A stretch of 64,000 nt of DNA from Bartonella sp. HY328 (GCF_025449335.1 NZ_CP104883.1:674501-738500), one strand, 5' to 3'; positions 33,891-43,351 are shown, counted from the first letter of the stretch. The notes: generated by a model from the sequence alone, not told the origin. A program made the numbers and translations.

Positions 33891-33919
33891 TGTTTGGGAA
33901 TGGGCGATGAGGCAATTTT

Positions 33920-34528
33920 ATGAGTGAAAAAGCGCTAATTGTTATTGATGTACAAAATGATTTTTGCCCTGGTGGTGCATTAGCTGTTGCCCAAGGCGAT
34001 GATATTATTGCGCCAGTTAATGAACTTATCGCTTGCCATGATCATATTGTTGTTACGCAGGATTGGCATCCTGAAAATCACTCAAGTTTTGCTTCTCAAC
34101 ATAAAGGGTTTGAGCCTTACCAACTTGTTGAAATGCCGTATGGTAAGCAGGTGCTTTGGCCGGATCATTGCATTCAAGGCAGCTATGGCGCAGATTTTCA
34201 TCCCGATCTTCACTGGCAAAAAAGCGAGCTTTTATTACGCAAAGGCTACAATGCTGCGATTGATAGCTATTCGGCATTTTTTGAAAATGATCATAAAACC
34301 CCAACTGGACTTGCAGGTTACTTAGCCGAGCGCCAAATAAAAAAACTGATGCTATGCGGTTTAGCCACCGATTTTTGTGTTGCATATTCAGCAATTGATG
34401 GTGTGCGTTCTGGTTTTGAGGTAAGTGTAATTTTAACCGCTTGTCGTGCTATTGATTTAAATGGTTCGCTTGATCATGCAATTAAAGCAATGCAAAACAA
34501 TGGTGTTGAACTATTATTGACCATATAG
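33920..34528 (+). CDS. pncA: Nicotinamidase
   Basis: A 202-residue isochorismatase-fold amidase that converts nicotinamide to nicotinic acid for NAD salvage. The catalytic triad is visible: Asp10 in LIVIDVQNDFCPGGAL, Lys108 in LLLRKGYNA and Cys153 in CGLATDFCVAYSA. Metal ligands lie in TQDWHPENHSSF (residues 46-56) and His83 in LWPDHCIQGSYGA. Length and order match PncA. A GAGG Shine-Dalgarno precedes the ATG. It follows the acidic protein gene closely. Confidence 0.95.
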   Translation: MSEKALIVIDVQNDFCPGGALAVAQGDDIIAPVNELIACHDHIVVTQDWHPENHSSFASQHKGFEPYQLVEMPYGKQVLWPDHCIQGSYGADFHPDLHWQKSELLLRKGYNAAIDSYSAFFENDHKTPTGLAGYLAERQIKKLMLCGLATDFCVAYSAIDGVRSGFEVSVILTACRAIDLNGSLDHAIKAMQNNGVELLLTI

Positions 34529-34694
34529 GATGTTGATATTGCGATAAATATATAAACAGTCTTTTGAATTTTAAAAAACTTCTTAATATTGCAACTTTTC
34601 ACATATATTAAAATTTTAAGGCCATTTGCCTTAGAAGAGTCTAAATTTTTGTGTCTTTGGCGTTTGATTTATTCAATAGATGGATTTACCAATC

Positions 34695-35894
34695 ATGAAG
34701 TTTTTTGTTAGCCGTTTTTTAATATTGCTGGTATTTGGTGCTTTTTTAAGCGCTTGCACCGATGAACGTGCTATTCTTTGGCATGATAAAATGGCAACAG
34801 CTTCATCAATTGCGGCATCAAAAGCTGCACTTATCCAGCCTAAAAAACCAATTGCTGTTCAGCCGGTCTATGTTGCTACAAGTCGGGGTAAAGAAAATAA
34901 TTTATATTTGCCTTTTGGTTCGAAACGTTCACCGCATTTAAATTTCGCACGTGTTGATGTTGGAATTCCTGCAGCACACCAAAAAGGTGCAGTGGAAGCT
35001 AATGGTAATAAGCCAAACTCTGGTGAGCATTTTGCTGCTGTTGCTATGCAAACCTATAAAGATAGGCAAGATTTCAAACAGGCTTTAAATAGTGCTTTAG
35101 CAAATTTGCCACAAAAAAATAAAGAAATTCTAGTTTTTATTCATGGTTACAATAATAACTTTGCTGAAAGTACATTTAGAGCCGCGCAAATTGCCTATGA
35201 TTATCAATTAAATGCGGTAACTGTTCACTATGCTTGGCCATCAGGTGGTGCCTTAGGGCTTTACGTCTTTGATCGAGACAGCGCCGATTATGCTCGTGAT
35301 GGTCTTGTTGAATTATTGCAATTAGTATCAGAAACAAATGCTAAGCAGGTTAGTGTTGTTGCGCACTCGATGGGTAATTATGTGACTATGGAAGCTTTGC
35401 GTACTCTTGCGCTTAAAAATCAACGTGGACCAATCAACCGTATTTCAAATCTATTGCTCGCCGCTCCAGATATTGATGTTGATGTTTTTCAAATGCAGCT
35501 AAAAGACATTAATGGATTGCCAAAATCAACCGCTGTTCAGGTCTCCAGCAATGATAAAGCACTTACAGTTTCAGGGACAATCACCGGTGGCCACGCTCGC
35601 GTTGGTGATGGGTCGGATATTGCAATGCTGAATAAAGCAGGAATTGCAGTTTTTGACATGTCAAATGTTGATGGTGGCTCACATGCGGTGTTTGCGTCAT
35701 CACCAACACTGATGGCACTGGTGCAAGATGGTGCGCTTTCTCATTCCGTCCTTAAAGGTGATGAAGACAATGATGATAATGCAGCATTTCTTGCGGACGG
35801 TAATTCGGTAATAAAAGGCGCGCGGTCTTTTGTACAAGGAGCCGCTTCATTGATACTTTACACGCCAGCACGTATTTTAAACGTAGCAAATTAA
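34695..35894 (+). CDS. Alpha/beta hydrolase lipoprotein (DUF900 family)
   Basis: A 399-residue predicted lipoprotein. The leader MKFFVSRFLILLVFGAFLSAC ends in an LSAC lipobox, so it should be lipid-anchored. The hydrolase part has ILVFIHGYNNNFAEST (oxyanion region), AVTVHYAWPSGG, and the nucleophile elbow VVAHSMGNYVTMEAL with the catalytic serine. DUF900 proteins are esterase-like with unknown substrates. The frame opens at 34680, but the ATG at 34695 places the leader correctly. A 104-bp intergenic repeat follows the stop. Confidence 0.88.
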   Translation: MKFFVSRFLILLVFGAFLSACTDERAILWHDKMATASSIAASKAALIQPKKPIAVQPVYVATSRGKENNLYLPFGSKRSPHLNFARVDVGIPAAHQKGAVEANGNKPNSGEHFAAVAMQTYKDRQDFKQALNSALANLPQKNKEILVFIHGYNNNFAESTFRAAQIAYDYQLNAVTVHYAWPSGGALGLYVFDRDSADYARDGLVELLQLVSETNAKQVSVVAHSMGNYVTMEALRTLALKNQRGPINRISNLLLAAPDIDVDVFQMQLKDINGLPKSTAVQVSSNDKALTVSGTITGGHARVGDGSDIAMLNKAGIAVFDMSNVDGGSHAVFASSPTLMALVQDGALSHSVLKGDEDNDDNAAFLADGNSVIKGARSFVQGAASLILYTPARILNVAN

Positions 35895-35907
35895 TATGCT
35901 ATTTAAC

Positions 35908-36011
35908 TAGAGCGCATTTCGATCTGATTGGATCAGATCGGCGCTCTAATCCATTGTATGCACTGAGTTTCTTGTCCAAAAACCGCTTCACACTTTTTTG
36001 AAAACGCTCTA
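35908..36011. repeat. Dispersed 104-bp palindromic repeat (RIME-like), copy 1
   Basis: Bounded by TAGAGCG and CGCTCTA. The left part is a strong palindrome: TAGAGCGC (35908-35915), CGATCTGAT/ATCAGATCG-type arms, GCGCTCTA (35941-35948). The right part carries AACCGCTTCACACTTTTTT. A second copy of the same length lies inverted at 49077-49180, alike over nearly its whole length. It resembles the intergenic mosaic elements of rhizobia. Confidence 0.85.
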
Positions 36012-36036
36012 ATCAAAAAAGGTAGCATAATGAGTT

Positions 36037-36072
36037 AAAAAAAGCCTTTGCAAATCAAATGCAAAGGCTTTT
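36037..36072 (-). terminator. Terminator of the lolA pair
   Basis: An AAAGCCTTTGCA arm pairs with TGCAAAGGCTTT, with T residues on the minus-strand 3' side. It lies 26 bp beyond the stop of the downstream lolA. Confidence 0.8.
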
Positions 36073-36097
36073 GTGTTATAGGATGTTTAAACTTTTA

Positions 36098-36757
36098 TTA
36101 GTTTCTATTGCGCTTCATGGCAATGCGCTGATAATCAATTTTAAACATGCCATCAGCAAAGCGAACGCCGGTTTTTAATTCGGTGATTTGCACTGTTGTT
36201 TCTTGGTTTTGCCGATCAATCATGGTCCATTGTCTTAACTCATAGGTCTTGGGGTCAAATATGAGCTTTAGTTTCCCGCCACCCATAGTTTTATCGGCAA
36301 TTTCCATCACTGCAACATTCTTATCGGCAGAAAAGGCTAATAATTTGCCGCCGCTTAAATCAATTTGATTATCAAGCAATAATTTCATTGGTGTTTGACT
36401 AAGCTGATAAAGATCCCATGTATCTAGCTTTTTATTATGAATAACCACCGATTTGCCATCAGCAATCACGCGTATATCTGAGTTTTTATAGGTAAAGCGG
36501 ATTTGCCCTGGACGCTCCATATAAAATGTGCCCTCGGTCATTTCACCTTTTGGGCCAATTTGAATAAAATCACCAGTCATGGTTTTTATTGATGAAAAGT
36601 GGTTGGCAATTTCTTGGGCCGTTACTTGCTGATTTTGGGGCTGGTTTTGGGACCGATTTTGTGCTTGTGCGAACATTGGCGCAGTTGAAACAACACTAAG
36701 AGCTAATGGCAAAGCAATAAAAGCAAGGCGTAATTTTTTTAGTAATTTCATCTTCAT
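36098..36757 (-). CDS. LolA-like outer-membrane lipoprotein carrier, copy 1
   Basis: A 219-residue periplasmic protein of the LolA family, which ferries lipoproteins from LolCDE to the outer membrane. A signal peptide ends PMFAQAQ. The mature part has the LolA pattern: IANHFSSIKTMTGDFIQIGPKGEMTEGTFYMERPGQIRFTYKN, then DGKSVVIHNKKLDTWDLYQLSQTPMKLLL, and a C-terminal LRQWTMIDRQNQETTVQI strand. It is about two-thirds identical to the adjacent gene at 36880, so this is a tandem duplication. In related genomes a lolA-like gene usually follows ftsK, as here. Confidence 0.88.
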   Translation of the reverse strand: MKMKLLKKLRLAFIALPLALSVVSTAPMFAQAQNRSQNQPQNQQVTAQEIANHFSSIKTMTGDFIQIGPKGEMTEGTFYMERPGQIRFTYKNSDIRVIADGKSVVIHNKKLDTWDLYQLSQTPMKLLLDNQIDLSGGKLLAFSADKNVAVMEIADKTMGGGKLKLIFDPKTYELRQWTMIDRQNQETTVQITELKTGVRFADGMFKIDYQRIAMKRNRN

Positions 36758-36879
36758 CCTCTAAAATTTTGCTAAAGCCTTTTTTAGTGTTGTCGATTTC
36801 GAGCAATGACATGCTTTGGCTATTTGCAAATGGTCAATGTCATAAAAATCGCAAAACCCGTTATCAACTAGGCTTACAT

Positions 36880-37542
36880 TTATTTTTCTGGTTTTTTCAT
36901 AGCAATATTTTGATAATTAATTCTAAACATTCCATCAGCAAAACGTACATTACTACGTAAATTGGTAATTTGCACCGTAGTTTCAAGATTTTGGCGGTCA
37001 ATCATTGTCCATTGTTTAAGCTCATTGGTTTTCACATCAAATATTAAACGTAGCTTGCCACCCGACATGGTCTTATCTGTAAGTTCCATGGTGGCTGCAT
37101 TTTTATCGCTTACAAAATTTAATAATTTACCGCCGCTTAAATCTATTTGGGTATCGAGTAAAAGTTTCATCGGTGTTTGGCTAAGCTGATATAAATCCCA
37201 ACTATCTAATTTTTTATTATTGATAACAACCGACTTACCATCAGAAATGATACGGATTGGTGAATTTTTATAAACAAAACGAATTTTGCCGGGGCGTTCT
37301 AGGTAGAATGTCCCTTCTGTCATTTTCCCTTTCGGGCTAAATTGAATAAAGTCGCCAGTCATGGTATTTATCGCAGCAAAATGATCGGCAATTTTTTGTG
37401 CTGCAGCTTGGTTGCTAGCTTCTTGTCTATTACCTGCTTGGCTCATGCTTGTAGCATTATTTTGCGCCAATAATGGCGATGTGGCAAAGCTGCTTAATAA
37501 GACGGCAATTAAACTTGTTTTTATGAATTGGAAGCCATGCAT
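36880..37542 (-). CDS. lolA: LolA-like outer-membrane lipoprotein carrier, copy 2
   Basis: A 220-residue paralogue of the previous gene, with signal peptide ending SPLLAQN. It keeps the same core: NTMTGDFIQFSPKGKMTEGTFYLERPGKIRFVYKN, DGKSVVINNKKLDSWDLYQLSQTPMKLLLDTQIDLSGGKLL, and ELKQWTMIDRQNLETTVQI. It is nearer to ftsK, so this is the positional orthologue of the usual single lolA. The 122-bp gap between the two copies allows separate or joint transcription. Sequence changes are spread across the proteins, not concentrated in one domain. Confidence 0.9.
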   Translation of the reverse strand: MHGFQFIKTSLIAVLLSSFATSPLLAQNNATSMSQAGNRQEASNQAAAQKIADHFAAINTMTGDFIQFSPKGKMTEGTFYLERPGKIRFVYKNSPIRIISDGKSVVINNKKLDSWDLYQLSQTPMKLLLDTQIDLSGGKLLNFVSDKNAATMELTDKTMSGGKLRLIFDVKTNELKQWTMIDRQNLETTVQITNLRSNVRFADGMFRINYQNIAMKKPEK

Positions 37543-37665
37543 AGAATTACCTCATATTTTTAAGGCGAGTATCTCATATTGCCAATTAATCAAAAGTTTA
37601 ACTACTGGCTATGGCTGTTTCATGGCGCAAATCTGGTGACTTCGCGGCTTTCATTCTATTTTTAT

Positions 37666-37689
37666 AAAAGACCGCATGATCGCGGTCTT
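37666..37689 (-). terminator. Terminator of ftsK
   Basis: AAGACCGC and GCGGTCTT form an 8-bp stem 42 bp past the ftsK stop, with a TTTT tail on the minus strand. Confidence 0.7.
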
Positions 37690-37730
37690 CTTGGTGTTTA
37701 TGATAATTAAATTTAGGAGCTATTACAAAT

Positions 37731-40259
37731 TTAGTAGCTATCATTGCCATCTTCTATCAATATTTCGCGCTTGCCGGCATGGTTGGCTGGGCTGATAATG
37801 CCTTCTTCTTCCATGCGTTCAATGATCGAGGCAGCGCGATTATAACCAATACCAAGGCGGCGTTGGATATAAGATGTTGAGGCTTTTTTATCACGAAGAA
37901 CAATAGCTACCGCTTGATCATAAGGATCATCACTGCTCGCCATGCCACTATTATTGCTGGCGCTATCGCTTTCGTCATCGCCTTGGTCTTCCATTACCGC
38001 ATCAAGATATTCTGGCGTGCCTTGGGTTTTAAGGTGATTAACAATGGTTTCCACTTCATGATCGCCAATAAATGGCCCATGAACGCGTTGCGTGCGTCCG
38101 CCACCCATCATGAATAGCATATCGCCTTGTCCTAATAATTGCTCGGCACCTTGCTCGCCTAGAATGGTGCGGCTATCAATTTTAGAGGTAACAGAAAAGG
38201 AGATACGAGTTGGAAAATTGGCTTTGATCGTACCGGTAATCACATCAACTGAAGGGCGCTGGGTTGCCATAATCACATGGATACCAGCAGCACGTGCCAT
38301 TTGCGCCAAACGTTGTACTGCACCTTCAATTTCTTTACCGGCAACCATCATTAAATCAGCCATTTCATCAATAATCACCACAATATAAGGCATGATTTTC
38401 ATGTCGAAATGCTCGGTTTCAAAAATTGGCTTGCCTGTTTCATTGTCAAAGCCAGTTTGCACGGTGCGTGATAGGCTTTCGCCATTTTCTTGGGCTTTTT
38501 GCAAACGCTCATTAAAGCCATCAATATTGCGCACGCCAAGTTTTGACATGTTGCGATAACGCTCTTCCATTTCGCGAACAGCCCATTTTAACGCGACAAC
38601 CGCTTTTTTAGGGTCGGTTACAACAGGCGTTAGCAAATGCGGAATACCGTCATAGACTGACAATTCCAACATTTTTGGGTCAACCATGATTAGGCGGCAT
38701 TCTTGAGGCGTATGCTTAAACAGCAGCGACATTATCATAGTATTAATGGCGACAGATTTACCCGAGCCAGTTGTACCTGCAACCAGCACATGAGGCATTT
38801 TAGCAAGATCGGCAATGACCGCATTGCCATTAATAGTTTTACCCAAGGCAAGACCAAGCTTTGCTTTGCTATCGCGATAATCACGGGTTTCAAAAATTTC
38901 GCGTAAATAAACTGTTTCACGGTGCTTATTGGGCAATTCAATGCCAATGGCATTGCGTCCTGCAACGACAGCAATACGGGCTGATACAGCACTCATGGAG
39001 CGGGCAATATCATCGGCAAGACTAATAATCCGTGACGATTTTACCCCAGGAGCTGGCTCAACCTCGTAAAGCGTTACCACAGGCCCTGGCCTTACATCAA
39101 TAATGGTGCCCTTAATGCCGAAATCTTCTAAAACACCGCCAAGACGCTCGGCATTTTGTGCCAATTGCTCTTTTGACAAAGAAGTGTCTTTGAAGGTTTC
39201 TTTAGGTTCTGCTAAAAATTCCAAATGGGGCAATTCAAAGCCATTATTGTTAATTTTTTTGGCAATAATGCTTTGGCTCTTTGTATTTTGTGTGCGGCTC
39301 GCTGCCCGTGGGCTGCGTGTTGGCGCTTCTGCCGCTAAGCTCGCACTGGTGTTTGTGGGCGTATTATTTTCGTTGCTCTCGTCAATGTCATCAATATCTT
39401 GGTTAAAATTTGGCTCAACGCGTTCGCTTGATGTTGTCGTTTGTCTTGCGGGCCGTGCCTCCGCTTGCTTGTTTGATGGCTTAATCTGTTCTTGCTCAGC
39501 GATTTTTTCTGCCCGTTTTGCTTTGATGCGTGAGAAAAATGCTTGTACGCGCATGAATAAATGCATGGTCAAGCCAAACATTGTCACAAAAATGCCGGCA
39601 CGCGGCGCATCTTCATAGTCTTCAGCGCGATTGGATCTTTTGGTCTCCACCAATTTTTGACGCTTTTTAGCTTTATTGCGCCCAATCATTGCACCAGCAT
39701 AGGCTACAGTTATCAAGGCAAGCGGGGCAAAGACAACGGCAATGACAATATCGCGTATGGCTTTTGGTATGAAGGACAGTAATTGGTCAAAAAAGCCTAA
39801 AAACTTGTCACCAACAACACCGCCAAGCCCCATTGGCATTGGCCAGCCAGCAATCGGGGGGATAGTTGCAATAGCGGTTGCAAAGAAAATGCCCGAAAAA
39901 CCCCACAGGACAATGCGCGTTATTGGTTTTGGAATGTCGCGCTGCATCAGCAATAAAATTGCCCAGAAAAATGGCGGTAATAAATTAACTGGCGCTGCAA
40001 GCCCAAAAAACTGTAAGGCAATATCTGCATAAGCCGCGCCCCAAAAACCTAGTTGATTGGTCACAGGATTATTATTGGCAAAACTTAATGAGGGATCGGC
40101 AAAATTCCATGTGGCAAGGGCAATAGCTGCAAGCACGACGAGAATGAGCAAGCCAAGCCCTAAAAATGTACCAAGTTGGCGATACAGCACATGGCTAAAA
40201 CGCGGTGCTTGATAGTCGCTTTCTTCTGGTAAATTATAAGTGGAGTGGCCCTGTTTCAT
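37731..40259 (-). CDS. ftsK: FtsK/SpoIIIE DNA translocase
   Basis: FtsK pumps chromosome ends through the closing septum and activates dimer resolution. The 842-residue protein has four N-terminal membrane helices (about 30-190) and a linker rich in Lys, Glu, Ser and Asn (about 200-340). The motor follows: Walker A VAGTTGSGKSVAINTM, Walker B CRLIMVDPKMLELSVY and IVVIIDEMADLMM, then MARAAGIHVIMATQRPSVDVITG. The gamma winged-helix domain at the C-terminus (YDQAVAIVLRDKKASTSYIQRRLGIGYNRAASIIERMEEEGI) reads KOPS/FRS sequences. The frame opens at a TTG (40265); the ATG at 40259 has an AGGA Shine-Dalgarno. Confidence 0.96.
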   Translation of the reverse strand: MKQGHSTYNLPEESDYQAPRFSHVLYRQLGTFLGLGLLILVVLAAIALATWNFADPSLSFANNNPVTNQLGFWGAAYADIALQFFGLAAPVNLLPPFFWAILLLMQRDIPKPITRIVLWGFSGIFFATAIATIPPIAGWPMPMGLGGVVGDKFLGFFDQLLSFIPKAIRDIVIAVVFAPLALITVAYAGAMIGRNKAKKRQKLVETKRSNRAEDYEDAPRAGIFVTMFGLTMHLFMRVQAFFSRIKAKRAEKIAEQEQIKPSNKQAEARPARQTTTSSERVEPNFNQDIDDIDESNENNTPTNTSASLAAEAPTRSPRAASRTQNTKSQSIIAKKINNNGFELPHLEFLAEPKETFKDTSLSKEQLAQNAERLGGVLEDFGIKGTIIDVRPGPVVTLYEVEPAPGVKSSRIISLADDIARSMSAVSARIAVVAGRNAIGIELPNKHRETVYLREIFETRDYRDSKAKLGLALGKTINGNAVIADLAKMPHVLVAGTTGSGKSVAINTMIMSLLFKHTPQECRLIMVDPKMLELSVYDGIPHLLTPVVTDPKKAVVALKWAVREMEERYRNMSKLGVRNIDGFNERLQKAQENGESLSRTVQTGFDNETGKPIFETEHFDMKIMPYIVVIIDEMADLMMVAGKEIEGAVQRLAQMARAAGIHVIMATQRPSVDVITGTIKANFPTRISFSVTSKIDSRTILGEQGAEQLLGQGDMLFMMGGGRTQRVHGPFIGDHEVETIVNHLKTQGTPEYLDAVMEDQGDDESDSASNNSGMASSDDPYDQAVAIVLRDKKASTSYIQRRLGIGYNRAASIIERMEEEGIISPANHAGKREILIEDGNDSY

Positions 40260-40383
40260 TTGCAAATCCTAAATACGATCCAACCTAAAACGGTTTTAAT
40301 TTTGCAAATTATAACAAGTGAGAGTTAAGGGCGGATTAATCTAGGGGCAACAATTAATCCGTTTCCTAATTTATGAGATATAA

Positions 40384-41397
40384 TCAATTATTTTTTAAGG
40401 CATCGCCCCATTCAAGGCGACGAGCTTGTTTAAATAAATCACCGTCACGGCGCGTAATTTGGCGTATTTCAGCATTGCCTTTATCAGTGCAAAGCTTAAA
40501 AGCAAAGCGGCCACTGCTTTTTTGTGGATGGCTTAAAATACGCGCTTCAATCGGTTGTGGCGCAAAATGCGACGCAACAAGATAACAAAACTTTTCATCC
40601 TCATAAGGGACTTCTGCTTGCTTGGTAAGGCGATGAAGTTTTGAGCGTGCGAGGCGCACCGAAAAATGACACCAATCCTCTTGAGTTTTGCTGTCAATTT
40701 TTTCATTTAACAGCGTTAAAGGGCAGGGGGCTGAATGCGCGCAAGGTGCAGCGATAAAGGCACCAAGCTTTTCAAGGTTTTGCCGCTGGCGTAAAATGCG
40801 TTTCCAACCAGCAGGCGTACCCGGTTCAATAATCACCAATGCACCTGCACATTTTTGCCAAAGACTGCCAATCAACCTATCTTGTTGGTCATCATGCAAT
40901 TCATCAAGAACAAAACCCAAAGTGACAAGGTCAGCAATTGGCAAAGCGTCAAGAGCTGCTTGCTTGCTTAAATCTTCATGGCACCATGTAACCGTTTGAT
41001 TGGCATTGCTCGTTTTTTGGCATAATTGCTCGCCAATTTTTTGGATGTCACCACTTTGCTCAAAAAGGCTTATAGTTTCAAGGGTTTCAAAAACTTCGCG
41101 CGCTGCGAAAAATACTGTTCCGGGTCCAGAGCCGGCGTCAAGCAAAGTTTTAGGGGCAAAATCTCCAAGCACAGCATAAGCTTCATCAAGCGCCTTATAG
41201 GCGGCGGCAAAGGTTGCCGGTAGCCGTGCAGCAATATAGGCTTTTGCCGCCATGGAACTATCAAGATGCATGCGGCCATCACGTGTTTCAGAACGATAAC
41301 GCTGGCTCAATCGCTTTGAGGCATTGCTCAACTCGTTAATTGAAACATTGGCTAAAAGCTCTTCACCAGCTTGTCGCAGATCTGCAGGTAGTTCCAT
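40384..41397 (-). CDS. Rsm22-family ribosomal methyltransferase-like protein
   Basis: A 337-residue protein of the small-ribosomal-subunit Rsm22 family. The SAM-binding fold shows LLDAGSGPGTVFFAAREVF (motif I), VTWCHEDLS and DLVTLGFVLDELHDD. A cysteine-rich segment FIAAPCAHSAPCPLT and WCHFSVRLARS follow. In eukaryotes the orthologue supports mitochondrial ribosome assembly; the bacterial role is less certain. It lies 119 bp upstream of ftsK on the same strand and behind two further RNA or SAM-related genes. Confidence 0.88.
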   Translation of the reverse strand: MELPADLRQAGEELLANVSINELSNASKRLSQRYRSETRDGRMHLDSSMAAKAYIAARLPATFAAAYKALDEAYAVLGDFAPKTLLDAGSGPGTVFFAAREVFETLETISLFEQSGDIQKIGEQLCQKTSNANQTVTWCHEDLSKQAALDALPIADLVTLGFVLDELHDDQQDRLIGSLWQKCAGALVIIEPGTPAGWKRILRQRQNLEKLGAFIAAPCAHSAPCPLTLLNEKIDSKTQEDWCHFSVRLARSKLHRLTKQAEVPYEDEKFCYLVASHFAPQPIEARILSHPQKSSGRFAFKLCTDKGNAEIRQITRRDGDLFKQARRLEWGDALKNN

Positions 41398-41432
41398 TTG
41401 GGTTTAAACTCAATTTTTTAAAATGAAATAGC

Positions 41433-42065
41433 TTAAGCTTCTGAAAGCACATTCAATAATTCATTGACACAATTAGCCAGTTTTTCATCAATTATATGAA
41501 GATATAGCTGCCAATCGTCAATATGGTTGATTTCATGTTTGCCATCAGAAATACCGCGCAAACCAATAAGCGGCAGATTAAATTGTTGGCATGCTCGCAA
41601 TACTGCATAGGTTTCCATATCAACCATATCTGCATCAATTTCATTATAGGCAGTGCCTGAAACAACATTGCCGCCGGTTGATAGTCTGGCTTTTGGCAGG
41701 TTGTTTAAGAAGCATGGCAATTCTATTTCTTTTGGTAGGTCTAAAAATGGCGTTAAACCTTTTTCAACCCCAAATGCGCTTGCATCAATATCGCGCCAAG
41801 ACACTGATGCGACTTGATAAATGCCCGTTTGCTGCAAATGTTGTGCGCCAGCAGAACCAAGAGAAATGACATAATCAGGTAAGCAATTTTGTGCACTTAA
41901 GTTAGATAATGCAATGGCTGTATTTACGGCGGCTTCAACCGGCCCAACACCAATAAAAAGTGGAGTAAAAATCTGTTTTAGTTTTTCCCCATATTCAGCT
42001 TGAGCTGCCATGAGAAACAGAAATTTTTTACCCGCTTTTTCAGTTAAGATTGCCTTTATTGCCAT
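41433..42065 (-). CDS. mtnN: 5'-methylthioadenosine/S-adenosylhomocysteine nucleosidase
   Basis: A 210-residue nucleosidase of the PNP/UDP family that cleaves adenine from MTA and SAH, removing the product inhibitor of methyltransferases. The motifs are GVGPVEAAVNTAIAL, VISLGSAGA, and VDMETYAVLRACQQFNLPLIGLRGISDG, with the substrate-binding Met-Glu and catalytic Asp. Its start overlaps the stop of the upstream RsmB-family gene (TAATG), so the nucleosidase is translationally coupled to an rRNA methyltransferase. That pairing fits SAH disposal. Confidence 0.88.
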   Translation of the reverse strand: MAIKAILTEKAGKKFLFLMAAQAEYGEKLKQIFTPLFIGVGPVEAAVNTAIALSNLSAQNCLPDYVISLGSAGAQHLQQTGIYQVASVSWRDIDASAFGVEKGLTPFLDLPKEIELPCFLNNLPKARLSTGGNVVSGTAYNEIDADMVDMETYAVLRACQQFNLPLIGLRGISDGKHEINHIDDWQLYLHIIDEKLANCVNELLNVLSEA

Positions 42066-43351
42066 TATGCTTTCTTTTCAAGCACGCTTATATAAAACCC
42101 ATCTGTCTGCGTGCTTTTAGGTGACAAAACAATACCATGTTTTGAAAAATGGGGCGATGGGCTTTTGGTGGACATGCGCTTTTGCCATAGACCTTGCATA
42201 TCCATTTTTTGCAAATGGGGTTCACGTGCCAAAAGACTGGTTATTTGCTCATCATTTTCAGGCGCAAACAGTGAACAAGTGATATAAACAAGGCGACCAT
42301 TATCTTTGACAAACTCAAGGGCATTATCAAGCACTTGGCGTTGCTCTTCGACGCGGCGTTCTAGCTGCGTTTCAGTAAGGCGCCATTTTGCATCTGGTCG
42401 GCGGCGCCATGTGCCTGTACCAGTGCATGGAGCATCAACCAATACGCAATCCATTTGGCCTTTTAATGGGGTTAATTCTTTAATATTAGCATGGGCTTGG
42501 CTATTGCGCACACCAGCACGGCGCAAGCGGTCAAAAATTGGGGCAAGACGACTTTTTTCTGCGTCATAAGCGTGAATTTGACCACGATTATCCATTTGGG
42601 CGGCAAGGGCCATGGTTTTACCACCGGCGCCAGCGCAATAATCAAGAATTTGTTCATGGCCGTCAGCATCAACCAAGTGAGCTGCAATTTGCGAGCCAAG
42701 GTCTTGCACTTCAAACCAACCTTTTTGGAACGCTGGTTCAGCTTGCACATTTGGGTGGCGACCTAGCCCTTCAATGGGGGCGATGCGAATTGCTTCATTA
42801 TACCAATCTATGGATTTAGCTTGGGTATCGGCCAATTCTTTCAACACGCGTTCGCGATTAGACTTTAAACTGTTAACGCGCAAATCAAGTGGCGGGCGCT
42901 CGCCAAGGGCGGCGGCTTCTTTAATCCAATTAGCACCAAATAGGTCTTGGAAATAAGTTATAGACCATTGTGGAATATCTGCTTGTACATAATCGGCTGC
43001 ATCAGCGATATTAGCATTTTGCCAATGGCTTCGTGTGCTATCATTCAATTGTTCAGGCGCAAAACGGTCATCATGTAACGCTTCATCAAGGGTTGCGAAA
43101 TTCATGCCGCCTTCGCTCATTAAAGCGCCAAAGGCTAGTTTTTCAACACTATTATCGCCCATGCGATAAGCAATGGATAGACGGCGACGTAAAGCATCAT
43201 AAACGATATTACCAATTGCGGCTCTGTCGCCAGATCCAGCAAAGCGATGGGAAAGTCCCCAATCTTTCAATGCGTCAGCTGCGGGACGTTTGCGCGTCTC
43301 AATATCTTTTAAAACTTCAATCGCTGCTTGAAGACGGCCGCCCAATCGCAT
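42065..43351 (-). CDS. RsmB/NOP-family RNA (cytosine-C5) methyltransferase
   Basis: A 428-residue enzyme. A helical NusB-like N-terminal region (about 1-130) precedes a SAM methyltransferase with VQDLGSQIAAHLVDADGHEQILDYCAGAGGKTMALAAQM (motif I). The catalytic-site segment CVLVDAPCTGTGTWRRRPDAKW holds the first conserved cysteine, and RLVYITCSLFAPENDEQ holds the second (the nucleophile region). It methylates cytosine C5 in RNA, most likely 16S rRNA; the exact site cannot be read from sequence. It is first in a gene string that continues with mtnN and rsm22. Confidence 0.92.
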   Translation of the reverse strand: MRLGGRLQAAIEVLKDIETRKRPAADALKDWGLSHRFAGSGDRAAIGNIVYDALRRRLSIAYRMGDNSVEKLAFGALMSEGGMNFATLDEALHDDRFAPEQLNDSTRSHWQNANIADAADYVQADIPQWSITYFQDLFGANWIKEAAALGERPPLDLRVNSLKSNRERVLKELADTQAKSIDWYNEAIRIAPIEGLGRHPNVQAEPAFQKGWFEVQDLGSQIAAHLVDADGHEQILDYCAGAGGKTMALAAQMDNRGQIHAYDAEKSRLAPIFDRLRRAGVRNSQAHANIKELTPLKGQMDCVLVDAPCTGTGTWRRRPDAKWRLTETQLERRVEEQRQVLDNALEFVKDNGRLVYITCSLFAPENDEQITSLLAREPHLQKMDMQGLWQKRMSTKSPSPHFSKHGIVLSPKSTQTDGFYISVLEKKA

